Below are positions 1-9,552 of a stretch of 64,000 bases of DNA, one piece after another. Source of the DNA: Methylobacterium sp. Leaf91. GTDB taxonomy: Bacteria > Pseudomonadota > Alphaproteobacteria > Rhizobiales > Beijerinckiaceae. Where the stretch lies: the NCBI RefSeq assembly GCF_001422815.1, contig NZ_LMMP01000003.1:35144-99143 (forward strand), read 5' to 3'. A program made the position numbers and the translations under genes. Below the pieces are notes generated by a model. The model saw nothing but the letters and a program-made list of their open reading frames with translations, was not told the DNA's origin and made no database searches. The stretch's first letter is position 1; each line of letters begins with the position of its first letter.

Positions 1-1
1 C

Positions 2-415
2 ACCCGCGCCGGACCGCGCCTCGGACGTCTGGCCGCCGGATTTCGCGACGACGCGTTCGGCTACATCCTCGTCCTGCGGCTCCTGCCGATCTTTCCGTTC
101 TGGATGACCAACCTCGCCCCGGCGGCCTTCGGCGTATCCCTGCGCACCTTCGTGCTCGCCACGTTTCTTGGCCTGGCCCCCGGCGCCTTCGTCTATGCGG
201 CGGCCGGAGCGGCGATCGAGGACGTCATCGCGGCCAACGAAGCCGCCAAAGCGGCCTGCCTGGAGAGCGGCGCCGTCGCGTGCGACGAGGCCCTGTCCCT
301 GCGGTCGCTGGTCACCGTCAAGACAGCCGCGGGCCTCGGCGGGATCGCCGCCTTCGCGCTCCTCTCCATCGCGTTGAGACGCCGCTTCGCCCGCAGACGC
401 GCGGGTCCGTCCTAG
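2..415 (+). CDS. TVP38/TMEM64-family (VTT domain) membrane protein, 5'-truncated
   Basis: The window opens inside this gene. The frame is open from base 2, leaving about 137 C-terminal residues. The visible part holds the conserved block RLLPIFPFW (about residues 27-35 of the fragment) followed by an NLAPA segment and a GLAPG turn, which is typical of the C-terminal half of VTT/SNARE-associated membrane proteins. A last hydrophobic helix (GIAAFALLSIAL) precedes a basic tail. Proteins of this family are inner-membrane proteins, possibly lipid scramblases or transporters in related DedA proteins; the substrate here is unknown. The ATG at 104 is an internal methionine, not the start, because the homology continues upstream of it. 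The sensor kinase gene follows 190 bases downstream. Confidence 0.82.
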   Translation, partial: TRAGPRLGRLAAGFRDDAFGYILVLRLLPIFPFWMTNLAPAAFGVSLRTFVLATFLGLAPGAFVYAAAGAAIEDVIAANEAAKAACLESGAVACDEALSLRSLVTVKTAAGLGGIAAFALLSIALRRRFARRRAGPS

Positions 416-608
416 CCCCTCACGCCAGATCCCCATTGCGGGGGTACTCGACGGGGCCGCGCGCGAAGCGTAACCGTCATGCAAACAACAAGATCGACAT
501 GTGTCGTTCGACGCCGAGGGAACGGAATACCGGTGCTGGCCCGGTGCCGCGCCAGAGCAACCGGGACGAGCAAAGAAACCCGGGAGCAGGGATGATCGGG
601 ACCCCGTG

Positions 609-2096
609 ATGGACGCGACGCCACGCGCCGACATGGAAACACCTGTCCCCGTCGCAGCGGAGGCTCGGGCGGGGATCGGCCGACATCTCGGCCTGTCGGG
701 CCGGCTGTTCCTCGTGACCATCGCCTTCGTCGCCCTCGTCGAAATCCTAATCTACGTGCCCACCGTCGCGAATTACCGGCGCATGTGGCTGTCGGACCGG
801 ATCGCCGCCGCGCAGATCGCCGCTCTCGTCCTCGATGCCTCGCCGGATCAGCATGTCTCGGATGAACTGGCCCGGCATCTTCTGAAGGGTGTCGGTGCCA
901 GTGCCATCGCGGTTCGTGGCGACGGGACACGCCGCCTGCTCGCGGTGGACGCCGTGCCGTCGGAGGTCACCGGCCATGTCGACCTGCGCTCGCATGACTG
1001 GATCACCTCCATCGGGGGGGCATGGCGGACCGTCTTCTCCGAGAATCAGGGTCCGATCCGGGTCATTGGCCATGGGCGGGACGGATTCGACCTCGTGGAG
1101 ATCCTGCTCGACGAAGCGCCCCTGCGCGAGGCGCTGATCGACTTCGCCGATCGCCTGCTGCTCTCGTCGCTGGCGATCGCCGCCACGGTGGCCGGCCTCG
1201 TCTTCCTGATGCTGCAGCGGATCATCGTTCGCCCGGTTCGGCGCCTCGCCCGCAACATCACGGAATTCGCGGACGATCCCCAGGGGAGCGACCGCATCAT
1301 CACGCCCTCGCGCAGGACCGACGAGATCGGCCACGCTGAGGTGGCCCTGGCCCGCATGGAGACGGCGCTCGCGGGCGAGCTACGCCAGAAGCGCCGCCTC
1401 GCCGAGCTTGGCCTGTCGGTGAGCAAGATCAACCACGAGCTGCGCAACCTCCTCACCACCGCCCAGCTGCTCGGAGACCGTCTTGAGACGGTGTCCGACC
1501 CGGCGGTGGAGCGTATCGCCCCCCGCCTCCTCGCCACGCTCGGCCGGGCGATCCGTTTCTGCGAGGAGACCTTGGCCTATGGTCGGGCGACCGAGGCAAT
1601 GCCGCAGCGGCGCACAATCCAGCTCGCACCGCTGCTGGCCGAACTGTCCGATCTGGCGAGGCTCGACGACGCGTCACGCGTGACGATCCGCGTCGTATGC
1701 GAGCCGGATATCGAGGTGGAGATCGATCCGGACCAGTTCTCGCGGGCGCTCACCAACATCGTGCGCAACGCCGTGCAGGCCATGGGCGCCGAGAAAGCCG
1801 GAGCTCCTGATCCGGTCATCGAGATCGAGGCCAGCCGCCACGGTAAGCCGGGTTCGGGAAACCTGACCGTCGTCGTCTCGGATAACGGACCCGGGCTTCC
1901 CGAACGGGCGCGGGCTAACCTGTTCGCGCCCTTCGAAGGGTCGATGCGCGCGGGGGGGACGGGGCTCGGCCTGCCGATCGCCGCCGAGTTGATCCAGCTT
2001 CAGGGCGGACGTCTCACCCTCGATCAGACGCAGCAGGAGGGCGAGGGCGCCCGCTTCCGGATCGTGATCCCGGACCGCGCGCCGACTTCGCTCTGA
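609..2096 (+). CDS. Sensor histidine kinase (two TM segments, HAMP, HisKA, HATPase)
   Basis: A 495-residue membrane histidine kinase that should autophosphorylate a histidine in response to a periplasmic signal. Transmembrane helices lie at about residues 33-52 and 183-203, flanking a sensor domain of about 130 residues. A HAMP-like linker follows at about 204-258. The phospho-acceptor box INHELRN places His near residue 276. The ATPase domain shows an N box (NIVRNAVQAM), a G1 box (DNGPGLP) and a G2 box (GGTGLGLP). The start was taken at ATG 609; a GTG at 606 is equally usable, and upstream codons in this frame encode an unconvincing proline/arginine-rich stretch. No response regulator is adjacent, so it is an orphan kinase with an unknown partner. 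It converges on bioB, two bases from that gene's stop. Confidence 0.88.
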   Translation: MDATPRADMETPVPVAAEARAGIGRHLGLSGRLFLVTIAFVALVEILIYVPTVANYRRMWLSDRIAAAQIAALVLDASPDQHVSDELARHLLKGVGASAIAVRGDGTRRLLAVDAVPSEVTGHVDLRSHDWITSIGGAWRTVFSENQGPIRVIGHGRDGFDLVEILLDEAPLREALIDFADRLLLSSLAIAATVAGLVFLMLQRIIVRPVRRLARNITEFADDPQGSDRIITPSRRTDEIGHAEVALARMETALAGELRQKRRLAELGLSVSKINHELRNLLTTAQLLGDRLETVSDPAVERIAPRLLATLGRAIRFCEETLAYGRATEAMPQRRTIQLAPLLAELSDLARLDDASRVTIRVVCEPDIEVEIDPDQFSRALTNIVRNAVQAMGAEKAGAPDPVIEIEASRHGKPGSGNLTVVVSDNGPGLPERARANLFAPFEGSMRAGGTGLGLPIAAELIQLQGGRLTLDQTQQEGEGARFRIVIPDRAPTSL

Positions 2097-2098
2097 GC

Positions 2099-3118
2099 TT
2101 ATTCCGCCGCCGCCAGGGTAAGGCCCGGCACGGTGATGCCGATGTCGCGAAGCAGTTCCGCATCGGCGTCGGTCTCGTTATTGGCCGTGGTGAGGAGACG
2201 CTCGCCGTAGAAGATCGAGTTCGCGCCGGCGAGGAAGCACAGGATCTGCGCTTCGCGGGTGAGCCCCTTGCGGCCGGCGCTGAGACGCACACGCGCCTTC
2301 GGCATCACGATACGGGCGGTGGCGCACATCCGGACGAGATCGAGCGGGTCCACGGGCGGACGGTCCTCGAGAGGTGTCCCCTCGACGGCCACCAGGGCGT
2401 TGATCGGAACGCTCTCGGGATGGGGAGCGTGGTTGGCGAGCACCTGGAGCATCGCAGCACGGTCCTTCACGCCCTCGCCCATGCCGACGATGCCGCCGCA
2501 GCAAACGCCGATCCCGGCATCGCGCACGTTCTGAAGGGTGTTGAGGCGATCCTCGTAGGTACGCGTCGAGATGATGTCGCCGTAGAAATCCGGGCCGGTA
2601 TCGAGGTTGTGGTTGTAGGAGGTCAGCCCGGCCTCGGCGAGGCGGCCCGCCTGGGACGGGGTGAGCATGCCGAGCGTGACGCAGGCTTCCATTCCAAGGC
2701 CGCGGACACCGCGCACCATGGAGAGGACCGCATCGAATTCCGGCCCGTCCTTGGGCTGGCGCCAGGCGGCACCCATGCAGAAACGATGGGCGCCGGCGGC
2801 TTTCGCGGCGGCGGCCTCCTTCAGCACCTTGTCCACCGCCATCAGGCGCTCACGCGGCAGGCCGGTGCCCTTGTGATGCGCCGATTGCGGACAATAGGCG
2901 CAATCCTCCGGACAGGCGCCGGTCTTGATCGACAGCAGGGCGGCGCGCTGGATATCGGCCGGGTCGTTGTGCGCGCGGTGGACTTGTGCCGCCCGGAACA
3001 CGAGGTCGAGGAGCGGCAGGTCGTGGATCGTCTGGATCTCCGCCACGGTCCAATCGTGCCGGATCGCAGGGATCTCGGTGGCGGGGAAGGGGGCGAGGGG
3101 GGCCACGGTGTCAGTCAT
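2099..3118 (-). CDS. bioB: Biotin synthase
   Basis: Radical SAM enzyme of 339 residues that inserts sulfur into dethiobiotin, the last step of biotin synthesis. The radical SAM cluster motif is CPEDCAYC, with cysteines at about residues 69, 73 and 76. The next residues PQSAHH and the later block GACRFCMG-like region ([15 protein letters not shown]) match the family, as does the full length. YNHNLDT and the C-terminal SAGRK block are further BioB signatures. Other bio genes are not adjacent. Biotin made here would be needed by the propionyl-CoA carboxylase encoded at 27847-29850. It is transcribed towards the histidine kinase gene with almost no intergenic space. Confidence 0.97.
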   Translation of the reverse strand: MTDTVAPLAPFPATEIPAIRHDWTVAEIQTIHDLPLLDLVFRAAQVHRAHNDPADIQRAALLSIKTGACPEDCAYCPQSAHHKGTGLPRERLMAVDKVLKEAAAAKAAGAHRFCMGAAWRQPKDGPEFDAVLSMVRGVRGLGMEACVTLGMLTPSQAGRLAEAGLTSYNHNLDTGPDFYGDIISTRTYEDRLNTLQNVRDAGIGVCCGGIVGMGEGVKDRAAMLQVLANHAPHPESVPINALVAVEGTPLEDRPPVDPLDLVRMCATARIVMPKARVRLSAGRKGLTREAQILCFLAGANSIFYGERLLTTANNETDADAELLRDIGITVPGLTLAAAE

Positions 3119-3209
3119 GGCCCCATGAGGCGAATCTTCGCCGGAAAATCAAGCCGGGCCGGCCGCATGCCCCGATGCATTTGGCTTCAGGCCGGCCAGG
3201 ATAGCCCCC

Positions 3210-4202
3210 TCACGCCGTCTTGCCGCGCAATCCCGACAGGCCCGACCAGAGGGGGGCGATGAGGTAACTGGTGATCGGAATCAGCGCAGCCCCGACCACG
3301 AGGCCCACGATGCCGGAGCCGATGGCGGTGACGATCCATTCGACGACGGGTCCGACCGGCGGCACCATCTTCGCGCTGCCGGCAGCGGCTTCGTGGATCA
3401 CGTGGGCGACCTGGGGCAGGCCGTAACCTTCGAGACCATGGACGAGGATGCCGCCGCCGACCCAGATCATCGCGGCTGTACCGATGATGGCCAGAAGCTG
3501 CAGGAAGACCGGCATGCCCTTGACCAGGGCACGGCCGAAGCCGCGGATCGCGCTGCCGAACACGGACTCCGAATTGTTCTTCGCCATCGCGACCCCGGCA
3601 TCGTCCGCCTTCACGATGAGCGCCACGCCGCCATAGACGAAGACCGTGATGCCGATGGCGACGACCGCGAGCACGATCGCCTTCGTCCAGATGCTGCCTT
3701 CGGGAAGAGAGGCCAGGGAGATCGCCATGATCTCGGCCGACAGGATGAAATCCGTCTTGATCGCGCTGGAGACCTTGCGCGCTTCCAGAGCCTGGCCGTC
3801 CCCGGCATCGGCGTCGAGCTTGGCCTCATGCGCATGGGCCTTGTGCGGGAACAGCGCCTCGTAGACCTTCTCGGTGCCCTCGTAGCAGAGGTAGGCCCCG
3901 CCGAGCATGAGCAGCGGGGTGATGGCCCAGGGGGCGAAGGCCTGCAGCAACAGGGCCGCCGGCAGCAGGAACAGCATTTTGTTGCGCAGCGAACCGATGG
4001 CGATCTTGCCCACGATCGGCAATTCGCGCTCGGCCGCGAAGCCCACGACGTAGCGCGGCGTCACGGCGGCGTCGTCGATGACGACCCCCGCCGCCTTCGC
4101 ACCGGCCTTGGCGGCTTGCCCGGCGACGTCGTCGAGGGAAGCGGCCGCGACCTTGGCGAGCCCCGCGATGTCGTCGAGGAGGGCGATCAGTCCGATGCTC
4201 AA
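3210..4202 (-). CDS. DUF808 (YedI-like) membrane protein
   Basis: A 330-residue integral membrane protein. The N-terminus (GLIALLDDIAGLAKVAAASL) followed by the VIDDAAVTPRYV block is diagnostic of the DUF808/YedI family. Several long hydrophobic segments follow, for example around MLFLLPAALLLQAFAPW, AIVLAVVAIGITVFVYGG and the C-terminal GIVGLVVGAALIPITSY. The histidine-rich loop HKAHAHE lies near residue 120. The family has no firmly assigned function. The gene lies 109 bases downstream of the FAH-family gene on the same strand, separated from it by a strong hairpin, so the two may not be cotranscribed. Confidence 0.85.
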   Translation of the reverse strand: MSIGLIALLDDIAGLAKVAAASLDDVAGQAAKAGAKAAGVVIDDAAVTPRYVVGFAAERELPIVGKIAIGSLRNKMLFLLPAALLLQAFAPWAITPLLMLGGAYLCYEGTEKVYEALFPHKAHAHEAKLDADAGDGQALEARKVSSAIKTDFILSAEIMAISLASLPEGSIWTKAIVLAVVAIGITVFVYGGVALIVKADDAGVAMAKNNSESVFGSAIRGFGRALVKGMPVFLQLLAIIGTAAMIWVGGGILVHGLEGYGLPQVAHVIHEAAAGSAKMVPPVGPVVEWIVTAIGSGIVGLVVGAALIPITSYLIAPLWSGLSGLRGKTA

Positions 4203-4285
4203 GATTAGGTCCTTCCAACTGCCATGGGCCGGGCCGCGCGACGCAGGTTACCGGCCAAGCTGTCTCTAGCAGAGGAGACGAGCGA

Positions 4286-4305
4286 GCGGGGATTTCGATC
4301 CCCGC
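4286..4305. terminator. 8-bp hairpin with TTCG tetraloop
   Basis: Perfect 8-bp stem closing a TTCG tetraloop, just downstream of the stop codon of the minus-strand FAH-family gene (4312). There is no T tract, so it could end the transcript only with help, or protect its 3' end. Confidence 0.5.
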
Positions 4306-4311
4306 CCCGTT

Positions 4312-5196
4312 TCAATGAGTCGGTTCGCCGGCCGCGACCTTCGCGGTCCAATCGTCGAAGGCGACGATTTCCTGCCGTTGCTCACCGAGGCCGGTGATGC
4401 CGAGGGTCATCACGTCCCCGCTCTTGAGGAAACGCGGAGGCTTGCGCGCCATGCCGACGCCAGGGGGCGTTCCCGTGGTGATCACGTCGCCCGGCTCCAG
4501 CATCATGAAATGCGAGAGATAGGCGACGATCTGGGCGACGTCGAAGATCATCCTCGATGTCGACCCGGTCTGCATCCGCTCGCCATTCACGTCGAGCCAG
4601 ATGTCGAGGGCCGCCGGGTCGGGGATCTCGTCCAGCGTCACCAGCCAGGGCCCGAGGGGGCCGAAAGTCGGGCAGCCCTTGCCCTTGCTCCATGTCCCGC
4701 CGCGATCGAACTGGTACTCCCGCTCGGAGACGTCGTTGCAGAGGCAGAGGCCGGCCACATAGGACAAAGCCTCGTTGGCATGGACGTAGGATGCACGTGC
4801 GCCGATGACGATGGCGAGCTCCGCCTCCCAATCCGTCTTGGCCGACCCTTTCGGCAGAATGACCCGGTCGTTGGGACCGGAGATGCAGGACGGCGCCTTG
4901 TTGAAGACGATCGGCTCGGCCGGGATATCCGCGCCGATCTCCGCCGCGTGATCGGTATAGTTCAGCCCGATGGCGATGAAGTTGCGCGTTCCGCCGACAC
5001 AGGGACCGAGGCGTGTCTCCGGCGACAAGAGCGGCAAGGTTTCGGGATCAATGGACCGCAGCCGCTCCAGCGACGTCGTCGCGAGGGCGGAACCGGAAAT
5101 ATCGCGCAGGACACCGGACAGATCCCGCAATCCGCCCTGAGCATCGATCAGACCCGGCTTCTCGTCGCCCACATCACCATGACGCACCAGTTTCAT
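4312..5196 (-). CDS. Fumarylacetoacetate hydrolase (FAH) family protein
   Basis: A 294-residue FAH-fold enzyme. The family cleaves C-C bonds or isomerises acyl-pyruvate-like and 2-oxo-acid substrates with a bound divalent metal. The metal ligands are visible as WEAELA (Glu about 124 and 126) and NDVSERE (Asp about 155). The blocks GLNYTDHAAE, FNKAPSCISGPND and TGTPPGVGMARKPP are characteristic of the YcgM/ureidoglycolate-lyase-like branch. The true substrate cannot be read from the sequence, and no aromatic-catabolism genes are next to it. Start ATG 5196 is preceded by a long A+T-richer spacer shared with the divergent FadL-type gene. Confidence 0.85.
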   Translation of the reverse strand: MKLVRHGDVGDEKPGLIDAQGGLRDLSGVLRDISGSALATTSLERLRSIDPETLPLLSPETRLGPCVGGTRNFIAIGLNYTDHAAEIGADIPAEPIVFNKAPSCISGPNDRVILPKGSAKTDWEAELAIVIGARASYVHANEALSYVAGLCLCNDVSEREYQFDRGGTWSKGKGCPTFGPLGPWLVTLDEIPDPAALDIWLDVNGERMQTGSTSRMIFDVAQIVAYLSHFMMLEPGDVITTGTPPGVGMARKPPRFLKSGDVMTLGITGLGEQRQEIVAFDDWTAKVAAGEPTH

Positions 5197-5586
5197 CGGC
5201 TCTCACTCCCCTTCGATCGATGGACTGGCACTGAGATCGGTCCCACCACCGTCCCTGGCAAGGTGTCGAGGCCGGACAGGCGCATGTTGCATAATTCATA
5301 CACTGCTCGGGAAACCCGCCAGAATACGCATTTTCTTGCATGAACGCCGATACGTAAATCCGACAGTTTAGATGTGAACCATCTACCGCGATGCTTTTCG
5401 GTGACACAAGCCGATGATGTCATCAGATGCATCTTCAAAGTAAATCTCAGATTAGGAAACGATTAACACCTCAACTAACATGGATTGCATAGACCGACCA
5501 AGAACGGCACTCTTCTGCTCAAGATGCGGGCCGGGGATCACTCTACGGTAAATCCGAGCATCGTAAGCAAGGGTCGGGAAGAGGAC
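5197..5586. other. Divergent intergenic region, FAH gene / FadL-type gene
   Basis: A 390-base gap with visibly lower G+C than its surroundings, especially 5280-5480. It must hold the promoters of both divergent genes. I see no gene in it and could not assign a clear -35/-10 pair. Confidence 0.5.
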
Positions 5587-6909
5587 ATGGCCATGACGAT
5601 TCGCAACGCGGCTCTGGCGGGAATTTCTACCGTGCTCCTGACCCTGACGGCGGGGGGAGCCCTGGCCGGCGCGTTCGGTATCCGCGAACAGAGCACCCTT
5701 GCCGAAGGTCAGGCTTTCGCCGGTGCGGCGTCCGGCTCCGGCGGCGTCTCGTCGATGTTCTGGAACCCGGCCACGATCACTATGAACCCCGGCTGGGTCA
5801 GCGAGCAGAATCTCAGCTTCATCAACCTCTCCTCCAAGATCACCCCGACCGACGGCACCTCGCCGTTATTCGCGCCACTGGGCGGCAGCGGCGATATCGG
5901 CCAGGGAGCCGTGATCCCGGCCGGCGCCACCTCCTATCAGCTCACCGACAGGCTCTGGATCGGCATCCAGACCGGCGCTCCGTTTGGCCTCGTGACCAAG
6001 CCCCGCGATGACTGGGCCGGTGAAGTCTATGGACGGTCGAGCCGAATCTTCTCGCTCTCGTTCAACCCGACCATCGGCTTCAAGGTCAACGAGTGGCTCT
6101 CGATCGCCGCCGGGCCGAACATCGAGTATTTCCGCCTGACCCTTCGCCAAGCCTTCCCGCTCTCGTTCAGCCCGCTCATCGCCCCCAACGCGTCGCTCAA
6201 GGGAGAATCCTGGGGCGTCGGCCTCACGGCGGGCGTACTCATCACCCCCTGGGCGGGGACGGCTTTGGGCGTCGGCTATCGCTCCTCCGTGCATCACGAC
6301 ATCGAGGGCGCCTTCATATTGCCGGGGCCGGCGGCCTTCCTGAGCCAGCAGGTGACCGCCAACCTCAACACCCCGGAAAAGCTGAGCGTCGGCCTGACCC
6401 AGGCCGTCAGCCCGGTCGCCCGTGTCAATCTCGGTTTCGAGTGGGACAATTGGTCGAGGCTCGGCGATGTCGGCATCGTCGGCCGCACCACCGGCGGCAT
6501 CGCGACCACGCTGCCCCTGAACTACAAGGACGGCTACACCTATTCCGTCGGCGGCGAGTACGATTGGTCGCCGGCCCTGACCGTCCGGGGCGGTCTCGCC
6601 TATGAGCAATCGCCCATCGATTTCTCGAACCGCTCGGTGCGGCTGCCCGACAGCGACCGCTTCAACGTCTCACTCGGTGGCAGCTATCGCTGGAGCGAGA
6701 AGCTGACCCTGAACATCGCCTATTCCCACCTCTTCCTCGTGGGCGATTCGAAGCTCCTGGCCGGGCCGGGCCGCGACTACAACTTCCGCGACATCCCCTT
6801 CGCGGCCGATACCAGCGGCAGCGCGGACATCGTTTCGGTGGGCTTCCGCTACGTCTTCGGAACGCCTGCCGCTCCGATCGCTCCTGCGCCGCTGGTGCGG
6901 AAGTTCTGA
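5587..6909 (+). CDS. OmpP1/FadL-family outer-membrane transport protein
   Basis: A 440-residue beta-barrel protein of the FadL/TodX type, which passes long-chain fatty acids or other hydrophobic compounds through the outer membrane. A signal peptide (about residues 1-27) ends near ALAGAFG. The mature N-terminus has the hallmark hatch region: GIREQSTLAEGQAFAGAASG followed by SSMFWNPATI. Repeated amphipathic strands lead to a C-terminal FRYVFGTP segment and a final phenylalanine. Start ATG 5587 was chosen because it begins the signal peptide and follows a purine-rich GGAAGAGG. The gene could feed substrates to beta-oxidation and PHB metabolism (phaC follows, convergent), but that link is only positional. 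Confidence 0.9.
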   Translation: MAMTIRNAALAGISTVLLTLTAGGALAGAFGIREQSTLAEGQAFAGAASGSGGVSSMFWNPATITMNPGWVSEQNLSFINLSSKITPTDGTSPLFAPLGGSGDIGQGAVIPAGATSYQLTDRLWIGIQTGAPFGLVTKPRDDWAGEVYGRSSRIFSLSFNPTIGFKVNEWLSIAAGPNIEYFRLTLRQAFPLSFSPLIAPNASLKGESWGVGLTAGVLITPWAGTALGVGYRSSVHHDIEGAFILPGPAAFLSQQVTANLNTPEKLSVGLTQAVSPVARVNLGFEWDNWSRLGDVGIVGRTTGGIATTLPLNYKDGYTYSVGGEYDWSPALTVRGGLAYEQSPIDFSNRSVRLPDSDRFNVSLGGSYRWSEKLTLNIAYSHLFLVGDSKLLAGPGRDYNFRDIPFAADTSGSADIVSVGFRYVFGTPAAPIAPAPLVRKF

Positions 6910-6956
6910 GGGTCCTCGACCGGAACACCGCGGCTTTGAGGAGATCTTCCCCCTCG

Positions 6957-7070
6957 ACCTCATCCTGAGGTGCAGCGATAGCCGCCCCGAAGGAGCCCTC
7001 CAGACACCGTTGCGCGAACTGGAGGGCTCCCTCGAAGCCTACGCTCCGTCACCTCAGAATGAGGTGACGG
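6957..7070. repeat. Intergenic palindromic repeat cluster between convergent fadL-type gene and phaC
   Basis: Three palindromes lie side by side in the 247-base convergent gap. The first, at 6957-6971, pairs ACCTCA with TGAGGT. The second has a 12-bp stem, GGAGCCCTCCAG at 6992-7003 pairing with 7019-7030. The third, at 7046-7070, is a perfect 11-bp stem CCGTCACCTCA with a GAA loop. The CCTCA...TGAGG motif recurs at both ends. The cluster resembles the dispersed intergenic palindromes common in Hyphomicrobiales genomes and could end transcription from both sides. Confidence 0.65.
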
Positions 7071-7156
7071 GAATTCGAAAAAAGGCAGTCGAACACCTGT
7101 CAGCCGGCCGCACGAGCCACCGACGGTCGCGTTCTCGACTCGGCCATTCGATCCGA

Positions 7157-8959
7157 TCACGCCTTCATGCGGACATAGGTCCCGGGCGCCGGCCCGAGGG
7201 AGGCGAGGCCTCCTTCTCCCGGAATCCGGGCAGGCACGCGGGCGGGCGCCTGCTTTTCCAGCCATTCGAACCAATAGGGCCACCACGACCCCTTGTGCTC
7301 GGTCGCCGCCGAGATCCAATCCTCCAGGCGTCCTTTGGCCGCCCCGCCGGTCCAGTACCCGTATTTCGGCTTGGAAGGCGGGTTGACCACGCCGGCGATG
7401 TGACCCGACCCAGCCAGCACGTAGTCGACCGGCCCGCCGAACTTCGACGACCCTTCGAACACCGAGATGGCGGGGGCGATGTGATCCTCGCGGGTGGCGA
7501 GGTTGAAGATCGGCACCTTCACCTTCTTCAGGTCGAGACGCACGTTCCCGAGGATCATGCGGCCTTGAGCGAGGGTGTTATCGAGGTAGCAATTGCGCAG
7601 GTAGAACGAATGGTTGGCCGCCGGCATCCGCGTGGCGTCCGCGTTCCAGTAGAGGAGGTCGAAGGCCGAGGGCGTCTGCCCCTTCACGTAGTTGTTGACC
7701 ACGTAGGACCAGATCAGGTCGTTCGGGCGCAGCATGTTGAAGGCGGCCGCCATGCCGGAGCCTTCGAGGTAGCCGCGTTTCTTCATGCGGGCTTCGATGC
7801 CGCGAATCTGCTCCTCGTCGGCGAAGACCTTCAGATCGCCGGCATGTGTGAAATCCACCTGCGTCGTCAGGAAGGTGGCGCTCTTGATCCGCTTGTTGCC
7901 GGTGGCCGCCTGCATGGCCAGGGTCACCGCCAGCAGAGTGCCGCCGACGCAATATCCTGCCGCCGCGACCTCGCTCTCGCCGGTGGCGACACCGATCGCG
8001 TCGATGGCCGCCTCGATGCCCTCGCGCATGTAGCTCTCGAAATCCTTGTCGGCATGGCGCTCGTCGGGGTTCACCCACGAGATGCAGAAGACCGTGAGGC
8101 CCTGCGACACCATCCAGCCGATCAGGCTTTTCGACGGGTTGAGATCGAGGATGTAGAACTTGTTGATCCAGGGCGGCACGATCAGGAACGGGCGCTTCAG
8201 CACCGTCTCAGTGGTCGGCGAATACTGGATCAGTTCCATCAGGTCGTTGCGGAACACCACCTCGCCGGGGGACACGGCGACGTTGACGCCGACCTCGAAC
8301 CCGGACGGATCGGTCTGGCGGACGCGCAGCTGACCTTTGCCAGCTTCGATATCCTCCGCGAGCATCTTCATGCCGCGCACGAGATTGGCGCCGTTCTCCT
8401 GCAGCGTATGCCGAATCAGTTCGGGATTGGTCATCACGAAATTGGACGGCGAGAGCGCGCCGACGATCTGCCGGAGGTAGAACTGGGCCTTGTGGCGCGT
8501 ATGCTCGTCGATCCCATCGGCCTCGTCGACGAGCTCCTCGGCCCAGCGGGAGGTGATGAGGTAGCTCTGCTTGATGAAGTCGAAGATCGGGTTGGTGGAC
8601 CATTCGGCATGTTTGAAGCGGTTGTCCTTCGCCTCGGGCAAAGCCACGGGCGGGGCTTCCTCGCCCTGGAGGCGATGCCAGGTCGAGCCCCACAGGGTGA
8701 TGAACGCGTCGCTGAGCTTCTTCTGCGCTTCGAGGGACTTCTGCGGGTCGACCATCCAACGCTCGGCGACGGTGCCGAGGGTCTTGACGACGTCGTTGAC
8801 CTCTTCCGGGGGCTTGGCCAGTTCGGGGTCGAGCGGGTCGGCCTGGCTGATCGGCTTCATGTAGGCGCCGGCCGTCCGGGTGAACTCCTCGATCAGCAAC
8901 GTCGCGTTGCGGGACAAGGCGTCGATATCGGGAAGCGGTGTCGTCCTGTCGGTCGTCAC
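7157..8959 (-). CDS. phaC: Class I poly-beta-hydroxybutyrate (PHA) synthase
   Basis: A 600-residue PhaC that polymerises 3-hydroxyacyl-CoA into PHA granules. The catalytic triad is readable: Cys about 337 in the lipase-like box GYCVGG, Asp about 492 in REDHIAP, and His about 520 in GSGHIAGVVN. The PhaC N-terminal domain, with QSYLITSRW at about 131-139, precedes the alpha/beta-hydrolase core. The length fits class I enzymes, which act without PhaE or PhaR subunits. No phaA or phaB is in the window. The start ATG 8959 faces the divergent lipoprotein gene, leaving about 110 bases for promoters. Confidence 0.97.
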   Translation of the reverse strand: MTTDRTTPLPDIDALSRNATLLIEEFTRTAGAYMKPISQADPLDPELAKPPEEVNDVVKTLGTVAERWMVDPQKSLEAQKKLSDAFITLWGSTWHRLQGEEAPPVALPEAKDNRFKHAEWSTNPIFDFIKQSYLITSRWAEELVDEADGIDEHTRHKAQFYLRQIVGALSPSNFVMTNPELIRHTLQENGANLVRGMKMLAEDIEAGKGQLRVRQTDPSGFEVGVNVAVSPGEVVFRNDLMELIQYSPTTETVLKRPFLIVPPWINKFYILDLNPSKSLIGWMVSQGLTVFCISWVNPDERHADKDFESYMREGIEAAIDAIGVATGESEVAAAGYCVGGTLLAVTLAMQAATGNKRIKSATFLTTQVDFTHAGDLKVFADEEQIRGIEARMKKRGYLEGSGMAAAFNMLRPNDLIWSYVVNNYVKGQTPSAFDLLYWNADATRMPAANHSFYLRNCYLDNTLAQGRMILGNVRLDLKKVKVPIFNLATREDHIAPAISVFEGSSKFGGPVDYVLAGSGHIAGVVNPPSKPKYGYWTGGAAKGRLEDWISAATEHKGSWWPYWFEWLEKQAPARVPARIPGEGGLASLGPAPGTYVRMKA

Positions 8960-9073
8960 GCGTGGATTTCCCCTCTATTCCGTGGGACGGCCCGGCCGAA
9001 CCGTCCTCGTTCTCGACAAATTAACGCGGCACCTCGACTTTCCGCCAGGGCGCGGCTTACGTTTCAGGTCATT

Positions 9074-9445
9074 ATGTCAGAGCCTTCATCACGGAATCAC
9101 AGGCGGTGCGGCTTTGCTCCGCGCTTCGCCCTCGTCCTCGGCGGACTTCTCGCCGCAGGAGGATGCTCCGGCGACCTCAACGCCATGCGCGGCGCCTATA
9201 CGCTCGCCGGTGGGGGCCCGAAGGATGTGAAGGCGCCCGACTTCGTGGTGCAATCTCGCAAGACCGACGCCGATTACCTGCCCGTCGGCGTCGCAGCACC
9301 CGCCAGACCCATCAGCGCCCGCACCGCCGAGGGGACCAAGAGTCTGGAGAACGATCTGATGGGCGCTCGTGGGCGTAACGAGGCCAAGGGCCGCGCCGCC
9401 GAGAGCGCCGCCCGCGCCACCGGCCAGATCCAGCCTGCACAATAA
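9074..9445 (+). CDS. Small predicted lipoprotein
   Basis: A 123-residue protein with an N-terminal basic stretch, a hydrophobic segment (FALVLGGLLAAGG) and a cysteine within AAGGC that could be lipidated, although the lipobox is not ideal. The rest is low in hydrophobics and rich in Ala, Arg and Lys, with no recognised domain. The start ATG 9074 gives a proper signal sequence. The same frame stays open far upstream only because it runs antisense to phaC. The function is unknown. It is followed by the aminotransferase gene about 107 bases downstream on the same strand. Confidence 0.65.
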   Translation: MSEPSSRNHRRCGFAPRFALVLGGLLAAGGCSGDLNAMRGAYTLAGGGPKDVKAPDFVVQSRKTDADYLPVGVAAPARPISARTAEGTKSLENDLMGARGRNEAKGRAAESAARATGQIQPAQ

Positions 9446-9552
9446 CGGTCGGCTCCGGGCCGCCGAAATGGTAGACAGGCTGACCACGTCAGAGTGATGA
9501 CAGTTTTGAACGCGCGAATCATGCGATTCGCGCATCGGACCCCGTGAAGCCC

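Noticed and set aside
501..608. Longer N-terminus for the histidine kinase
   Set aside because: The extra 36 residues are unlike kinase N-termini. ATG 609 (or GTG 606) leads straight to the first helix after a short leader.
7010..9073. Very long plus-strand open frame opposite phaC (continues to 9445)
   Set aside because: It is the antisense shadow of phaC, rich in Arg, Gly, His and Asp with no domain. Only the last part from 9074 has gene character and is reported.
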